Positions 60,085 to 64,000 of a stretch of DNA of 64,000 nucleotides are shown here, piece by piece. Source of the stretch: Cyclobacteriaceae bacterium (lineage in GTDB: Bacteria > Bacteroidota > Bacteroidia > Cytophagales > Cyclobacteriaceae); the NCBI GenBank assembly GCA_028285445.1, contig JANQPQ010000014.1, positions 1 to 64,000 of the forward strand, read 5' to 3'. Position 1 is the first letter of the stretch; every line of letters starts with the position of its first letter. Under the pieces are notes generated by a model. It was not told where the DNA came from and did no database searches. It saw nothing but the letters and a program-made list of their open reading frames with translations. The position numbers and the translations under genes are program-made.

Positions 60085-61173
60085 ATGAAAACCCTCAGAA
60101 TCTTATTCTTAATATCAACCTGCTTGTCACTATCCCTGGTGGCTTTTTCTCAGAATCTTCTAACCGCAAACAATAACCCTGGGGCCACTGGCGGCACCAA
60201 TGTGTTTACCGGTTCCACCGCCCTTCAAGATGCAATAGATGCTGCGGTTGACAATGACATTATCTATGTAGTCCCTAGCTCAACCAACTACGGAGATGTC
60301 ACTATTACGGATAAGGTACTCACCATTTTTGGAGTGGGCTTACAGCCGGATAAAGACATCGGATCTCGCTCATTGGTTGATGATCTGACAATAAATGGTG
60401 CAGCCTCTTCTGGCTGCCGAATATCAGGGTTGGAATTTGATAGATTTATTCTTGCCAACACCAACCTTGGCTATACATTGAGCAATATCCTCTTAGAGAA
60501 CAGCAGGCTTGATGTAATGATAGGGCCAGGCTTTGCAGCAAACAGCCTATCTAATGTTATTGTCAGGAACAACATTTTTAATGGTGGCAACAACACTGGC
60601 GAAGCGCAATCTCTTGAGCTCTTTGATATTTCCAACTTTGTAATCTCAAATAACATTATCAGGGGCTCATGCTGCGTAGCCGGTGCAATTCAAGGAGATG
60701 GGCTAACCATACAGAACAATCTTTTTCACTATGGTGGAACTGGCGGCGCCTTTCATGACATAGACAACTCCATAGTGCAAAACAACATTTTCTATGGGGC
60801 CTCCCCAGCGGTTGGCAACAACCAAACCGGGAACTCCTTTATCAATAATCTCAGTTTCAGCACGGCCAATGACACCTTTACCGACGGAGTAGATGGCAAC
60901 ACCGCCACTGGAAACATTGTGGCCATGGACCCTCTATTAACTAACGTACCGCTCACAACCAGTTTTTGGAATGACAGTAATGACCCAACACTAATGGCAT
61001 TATCACCAGCCTTATTAGCCGGTCAGGATGGCACAGATATTGGCCCCAGCGGCGGCGCAATCCCATTCGACTTAGAAGGCACGTTGTTACCCCTAGTCCA
61101 AACCCTGAACATTCCGGCAGTAGTTACCCAGGGCGATGACCTCAATGTGAATGTGAGAGCTAAAGGAAATTAG
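60085..61173 (+). CDS. Exported beta-helix protein
   Basis: Protein of 362 residues. A signal peptide starts at ATG 60085 (LRILFLISTCLSLSLVAFSQ); ATG 60064 is seven codons upstream in frame. The mature part is a right-handed parallel beta-helix: IIYVVPSSTNYGDVTITDKVLTIFGVG, then turns rich in Asn such as SNVIVRNNIFNGGNN, ISNFVISNNIIRG, LTIQNNLFHYGG and NSIVQNNIFYG. It has no obvious catalytic site. The last residues (LNVNVRAKGN) follow a pattern I recall in similar Bacteroidota proteins; it is not a type IX C-terminal domain. The next gene starts 4 bases later, in the same operon. Confidence 0.87.
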   Translation: MKTLRILFLISTCLSLSLVAFSQNLLTANNNPGATGGTNVFTGSTALQDAIDAAVDNDIIYVVPSSTNYGDVTITDKVLTIFGVGLQPDKDIGSRSLVDDLTINGAASSGCRISGLEFDRFILANTNLGYTLSNILLENSRLDVMIGPGFAANSLSNVIVRNNIFNGGNNTGEAQSLELFDISNFVISNNIIRGSCCVAGAIQGDGLTIQNNLFHYGGTGGAFHDIDNSIVQNNIFYGASPAVGNNQTGNSFINNLSFSTANDTFTDGVDGNTATGNIVAMDPLLTNVPLTTSFWNDSNDPTLMALSPALLAGQDGTDIGPSGGAIPFDLEGTLLPLVQTLNIPAVVTQGDDLNVNVRAKGN

Positions 61174-61177
61174 AACC

Positions 61178-63016
61178 GTGCTCGTTAGAAATACTTTTGC
61201 ACTCCTTCTCCTGATACTGGGCACTTGGGTGTTGGCGCAAGACCCGGATATAACCGCAATGGAGTACTATATCGACACTGACCCCGGTGTTGGGGCTGGC
61301 ACAACTATACCTGTAACAGCCGCAGCTGCCGTAGACGTTAATTTTACTATTCCGACTGGTAGTTTATCCCCGGGCTTTCATAATCTGGTTATAAGAGCCC
61401 AGGATCAGAATGGATTGTGGAGTATTCAGGAATCAAGACCGTTCTTTATTGCCACATCGAGTCCTACAACCACGGCGAATATCTCTGCGGTGGAATATTA
61501 TATTGATACTGATCCCGGTTTTGGCAATGGAACACCGGTAGCAATTACTGCCGCGACGACACAGGACTTGAATATTGCGGTGCCAACGGGATCTCTCTCT
61601 GAAGGATTTCATACACTTCATTTTCGCAGCCAGGATAGCGATGGGCAATGGTCAATATTTGAATCGAAAGCCTTTTACGTGAATGTAGTTCCTAATTGGA
61701 TCAATGTGGAATACTACATAGATACTGACCCCGGTGTTGGAGCTGGAACTGTAACTGCCATCAGTCCGCCAACCAGTAATGTCAATGTAAATCTGACTAT
61801 ACCAACCGGATCGTTATCTGACGGATCTCATACACTCAATATCCGAGGACAAGATGAAAACAACCTTTGGGGCCAGCCACGTACAGTGACTTTTGATGTC
61901 TGCTCACCATTGGTTGCTGATGCTGGCTCCGACATAGCGATTTGCCCTGGAGATGTGGTTAATCTCACCGGAACTATTACTACAGGAACGGCTATTAGTC
62001 AGACCTGGAGTACAAGCGGCACCGGAACCTTTGATGATAACACTATTCTTACTCCAATCTATACGCCAAGTGCAGCCGATGAATCCTCAGGCTCAGTAAC
62101 GCTGACATTATTGGCGGATGCTACATCTCCCTGCCCACAAGCATCTTCCACAATTAACATTACTATCACACAGCCAATAGACGCCGTTGCCCAAACGCTC
62201 AATATCGACTTGGGTCAAACACAAAATGTAGATGTGTTCAATGGTGGAACTTTTGGCACTGGAGATGTACTCACAACCACAATTACACAGCAGCCAACTA
62301 AAGGTAGCGCAACGATATTGTCTGACGGCACCATCGATTATACGCCTAACGCCAGTACGGTTGGGGCCGACATGATTGGATTTGAGATTTGCAATCAATG
62401 TGCATTGTGTGATACTGATTTCATTAATGTTGATATCACCAATGAGCCTCCGGTCATTACGCCTACCCCCAGCAATATTACAGCTGGCGGTGTGGTAACC
62501 ATAGATATTTTGGCCACAATTACGGATCTAAACGACAATTTGGATCTAAGCACTTTGGCCATTGTGCAACAGCCTGCTAGTGGTGCACCAGCCTCCTTTG
62601 ATGCCTCAAACAACCTGGTGGTAGACTATACCGGTCTAACCTTTGCTGGCACAGATCAGGTCGGAATCGAGGTCTGTGACCTTTCAGCCTCCTGCACTAT
62701 AGCAACTTTCTCAATCACAGTCGACCCAATTGGTATCACCATTTTCAATGGCGTATCTCCTAATGGCGACAATGCCCACGACTTCTTTGAGATTGTAAAT
62801 ATTGAATTGTTCTCAAATAACGAGGTGAAGATCTTTAACCGTTGGGGAGATACGGTCTTTGAGACTTCCGGATACGATAATCAATCAAACAATTTTAGTG
62901 GAGTTGCCAACGTGGGGGCGGGAAACGAGTTGCCGGATGGAACTTACTACTATACTATTCAGCTAAATAATGGAGAACCTGCTTTCACTGGGTTCTTGGT
63001 ACTAAGTAGACAATAA
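61178..63016 (+). CDS. Type IX secreted surface protein with gliding-type C-terminal domain
   Basis: Protein of 612 residues, GTG start, signal peptide (FALLLLILGTWVLAQ). Three repeats of about 75 residues begin with EYYIDTDPG at about 28, 105 and 177 and contain IPTGSLS and RAQDQNGLW-like parts. A PKD-like segment (VADAGSDIAICPGDVVNLTG) and strand-rich Ig-like parts follow. The end, ITIFNGVSPNGDNAHDFFEIVNIELFSNNEVKIFNRWGDTVFE and YYYTIQLNNGEPAFTGFLVL, is the type B / gliding motility-associated C-terminal domain. It is probably exported by the type IX system and held at the surface. PorP/SprF is encoded 5 bases downstream. Confidence 0.93.
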   Translation: MLVRNTFALLLLILGTWVLAQDPDITAMEYYIDTDPGVGAGTTIPVTAAAAVDVNFTIPTGSLSPGFHNLVIRAQDQNGLWSIQESRPFFIATSSPTTTANISAVEYYIDTDPGFGNGTPVAITAATTQDLNIAVPTGSLSEGFHTLHFRSQDSDGQWSIFESKAFYVNVVPNWINVEYYIDTDPGVGAGTVTAISPPTSNVNVNLTIPTGSLSDGSHTLNIRGQDENNLWGQPRTVTFDVCSPLVADAGSDIAICPGDVVNLTGTITTGTAISQTWSTSGTGTFDDNTILTPIYTPSAADESSGSVTLTLLADATSPCPQASSTINITITQPIDAVAQTLNIDLGQTQNVDVFNGGTFGTGDVLTTTITQQPTKGSATILSDGTIDYTPNASTVGADMIGFEICNQCALCDTDFINVDITNEPPVITPTPSNITAGGVVTIDILATITDLNDNLDLSTLAIVQQPASGAPASFDASNNLVVDYTGLTFAGTDQVGIEVCDLSASCTIATFSITVDPIGITIFNGVSPNGDNAHDFFEIVNIELFSNNEVKIFNRWGDTVFETSGYDNQSNNFSGVANVGAGNELPDGTYYYTIQLNNGEPAFTGFLVLSRQ

Positions 63017-63021
63017 AGACT

Positions 63022-63936
63022 ATGAAAAGAACACTATTAAGCATTCTCATCGCAAGCGCGTCACTTGGTACTGCTTTCTCTCAGCAAGATCCATTGTACA
63101 CACAGTATATGTTTAATATGCTGGCAATAAACCCGGCTTATACCGGCATCAACAATAATTTGAATATCACGGTCAATTCTCGTTGGCAATGGACAGGCCT
63201 GGAGGGTAGCCCAAAGACAAATATTCTCACCGCCAATTCATCGTTTCTCGAAAACAAAGTAGGTTTAGGTGCCTTAATTCTACGTGATGAGTTGGGAGTA
63301 AGTGAAAATACTGAGGGCTATCTCTCCTACGCCTATAAAATTCAATCGAGTACTTCAACCATCTCGTTTGGGCTCCAGACCGGTTTCATCAATTACCAGT
63401 ATAACTTTGGAGATCTGGATTTAAACCCAGCCACGCTCGATCCAAATTTCAGCGCTAACATAAAGGGAGATACCAGGGTGAATTTTGGAGCTGGACTGAT
63501 TTACATGACAGACAATCTATTTCTTGGGTTATCTGTGCCCCGAATACTCAACACCGAATTTACAGATGGTGTAATTGCAAGTACCAGATACCAAAGACAC
63601 TACTACCTAACTGGCGCCTATCTAATAGAACTACAACGTGGAATCAAAGTGAAACCAATGGTGCTCTTGAAAGGTGTGGACGGTGCCCCCCTATCTGTAG
63701 ACCTGAGTGGCTCTGTACTACTGAATAACAAAATATGGGCCGGGGTTTTCACCAGAAACCTGGATACCTATGGCCTGATGGGGCAGGTAGAATTAAGTGA
63801 CGGTATAAAGGTTGGGTACGCCTTCGAAATAACAACGGGAGACTTTATTCCTTCGGCATTAACCACCCATGAATTTATGGCTACTATCGACTTGGCACTA
63901 TTTGGAGCTCACACCGTATTCCAGCGGCATTTCTAG
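63022..63936 (+). CDS. PorP/SprF-family type IX secretion outer-membrane protein
   Basis: Outer-membrane protein of 304 residues with a signal peptide (SILIASASLGTAFSQ). Family start QQDPLYTQYMFNMLAINPAYTGINNNLNITVNSRWQWTGLEGSPKTN, then beta strands ending in ITTGDFIPSALTTHEFMATIDLALFG. PorP/SprF proteins help dock or anchor type B-domain proteins at the surface, and genes are often next to their client; here the client is the gene just upstream. Confidence 0.95.
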   Translation: MKRTLLSILIASASLGTAFSQQDPLYTQYMFNMLAINPAYTGINNNLNITVNSRWQWTGLEGSPKTNILTANSSFLENKVGLGALILRDELGVSENTEGYLSYAYKIQSSTSTISFGLQTGFINYQYNFGDLDLNPATLDPNFSANIKGDTRVNFGAGLIYMTDNLFLGLSVPRILNTEFTDGVIASTRYQRHYYLTGAYLIELQRGIKVKPMVLLKGVDGAPLSVDLSGSVLLNNKIWAGVFTRNLDTYGLMGQVELSDGIKVGYAFEITTGDFIPSALTTHEFMATIDLALFGAHTVFQRHF

Positions 63937-63952
63937 TTTATTATTTAATTGG

Positions 63953-64000
63953 ATGCTACAATCTGTGCGGGCATGGGTAATTTTCCTTATATTAGCTTGG
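63953..64000 (+). CDS. Start of the next exported protein (3' end outside the window)
   Basis: A frame opens at 63953 and runs to the last base: MLQSVRAWVIFLILAW. The Arg followed by a hydrophobic run looks like a signal peptide. It follows PorP/SprF by 16 bases. In many Bacteroidota an OmpA-like gene follows here, but only 16 codons are visible. Confidence 0.4.
   Translation, partial: MLQSVRAWVIFLILAW

Noticed and set aside
1-64000. CRISPR array, prophage, insertion sequence or rRNA operon
   Set aside because: No regularly spaced repeats, transposase, integrase, phage genes or rRNA sequence were seen.

Overview
This window is a chromosomal segment of a Bacteroidota bacterium, most probably of the order Cytophagales. 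The evidence is several type IX secretion parts (a PorP/SprF protein and a gliding-type C-terminal domain protein), the enlarged Bacteroidota form of IspG, many lipoproteins with SC or AC lipoboxes, the BlaI/M56 pair, a SufBCDSE cluster with a DUF59 protein and a bacilliredoxin, almost no Shine-Dalgarno sequences, and repeated copies of the Bacteroidota -7 promoter octamer TAnnTTTG. The order is inferred; no rRNA gene is present to confirm it. There is no prophage, insertion sequence or CRISPR array.

Layout. 1-10.2 kb: leuS (5' end outside the window), a charged-tail lipoprotein, an amidase lipoprotein, the operon ispG - small membrane protein - mmcQ/yjbR, a DinB protein, an NTF2-like lipoprotein and a sugar-dehydrogenase-like lipoprotein. 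10.3-15.4 kb: an ABC-F ATPase, then an uncharacterised module: a small CxPxC protein, a seven-helix membrane protein, a histidine kinase, a LuxR-type response regulator and, convergent with it, a tiny secreted CxPxC peptide. The same CGTATAAATACGTA palindrome lies upstream of both CxPxC genes. 15.4-17.9 kb: the leftward operon yidD - TPR protein - trhO - mogA. 18-25 kb: an M1 peptidase, a large BNR-propeller protein, PhzF and DJ-1/PfpI proteins. 25-32.3 kb: two small exported proteins, an M14 peptidase - DUF1611/DgcN - epimerase cluster for D-glutamate or murein-peptide turnover, a DUF4159 protein and BlaI/BlaR1-like regulators.

32.5-46 kb: smc, two conserved unknowns, Na+/H+ and Na+-coupled transporters, a TolB-like propeller lipoprotein, an outer-membrane protein, a long-chain acyl-CoA ligase and an LVIVD-repeat lipoprotein. 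46.2-46.5 kb: a tRNA-like RNA gene with its own promoter and terminator, divergent from an Lrp/AsnC regulator. 47-53.6 kb: the suf Fe-S operon, with a four-helix-bundle gene lodged between sufE and the DUF59 gene. 53.6-55.2 kb: cysH and a nucleotide-sugar-type epimerase. 55.3-60 kb: a TPR-CHAT protease-like protein convergent with an ECF sigma factor / TPR membrane protein operon. 60-64 kb: surface proteins followed by PorP/SprF and the start of another exported protein.

The best candidate for an undescribed system is the 12.2-15.4 kb CxPxC / 7TM / two-component module. The tRNA-like RNA at 46.3 kb is the second.
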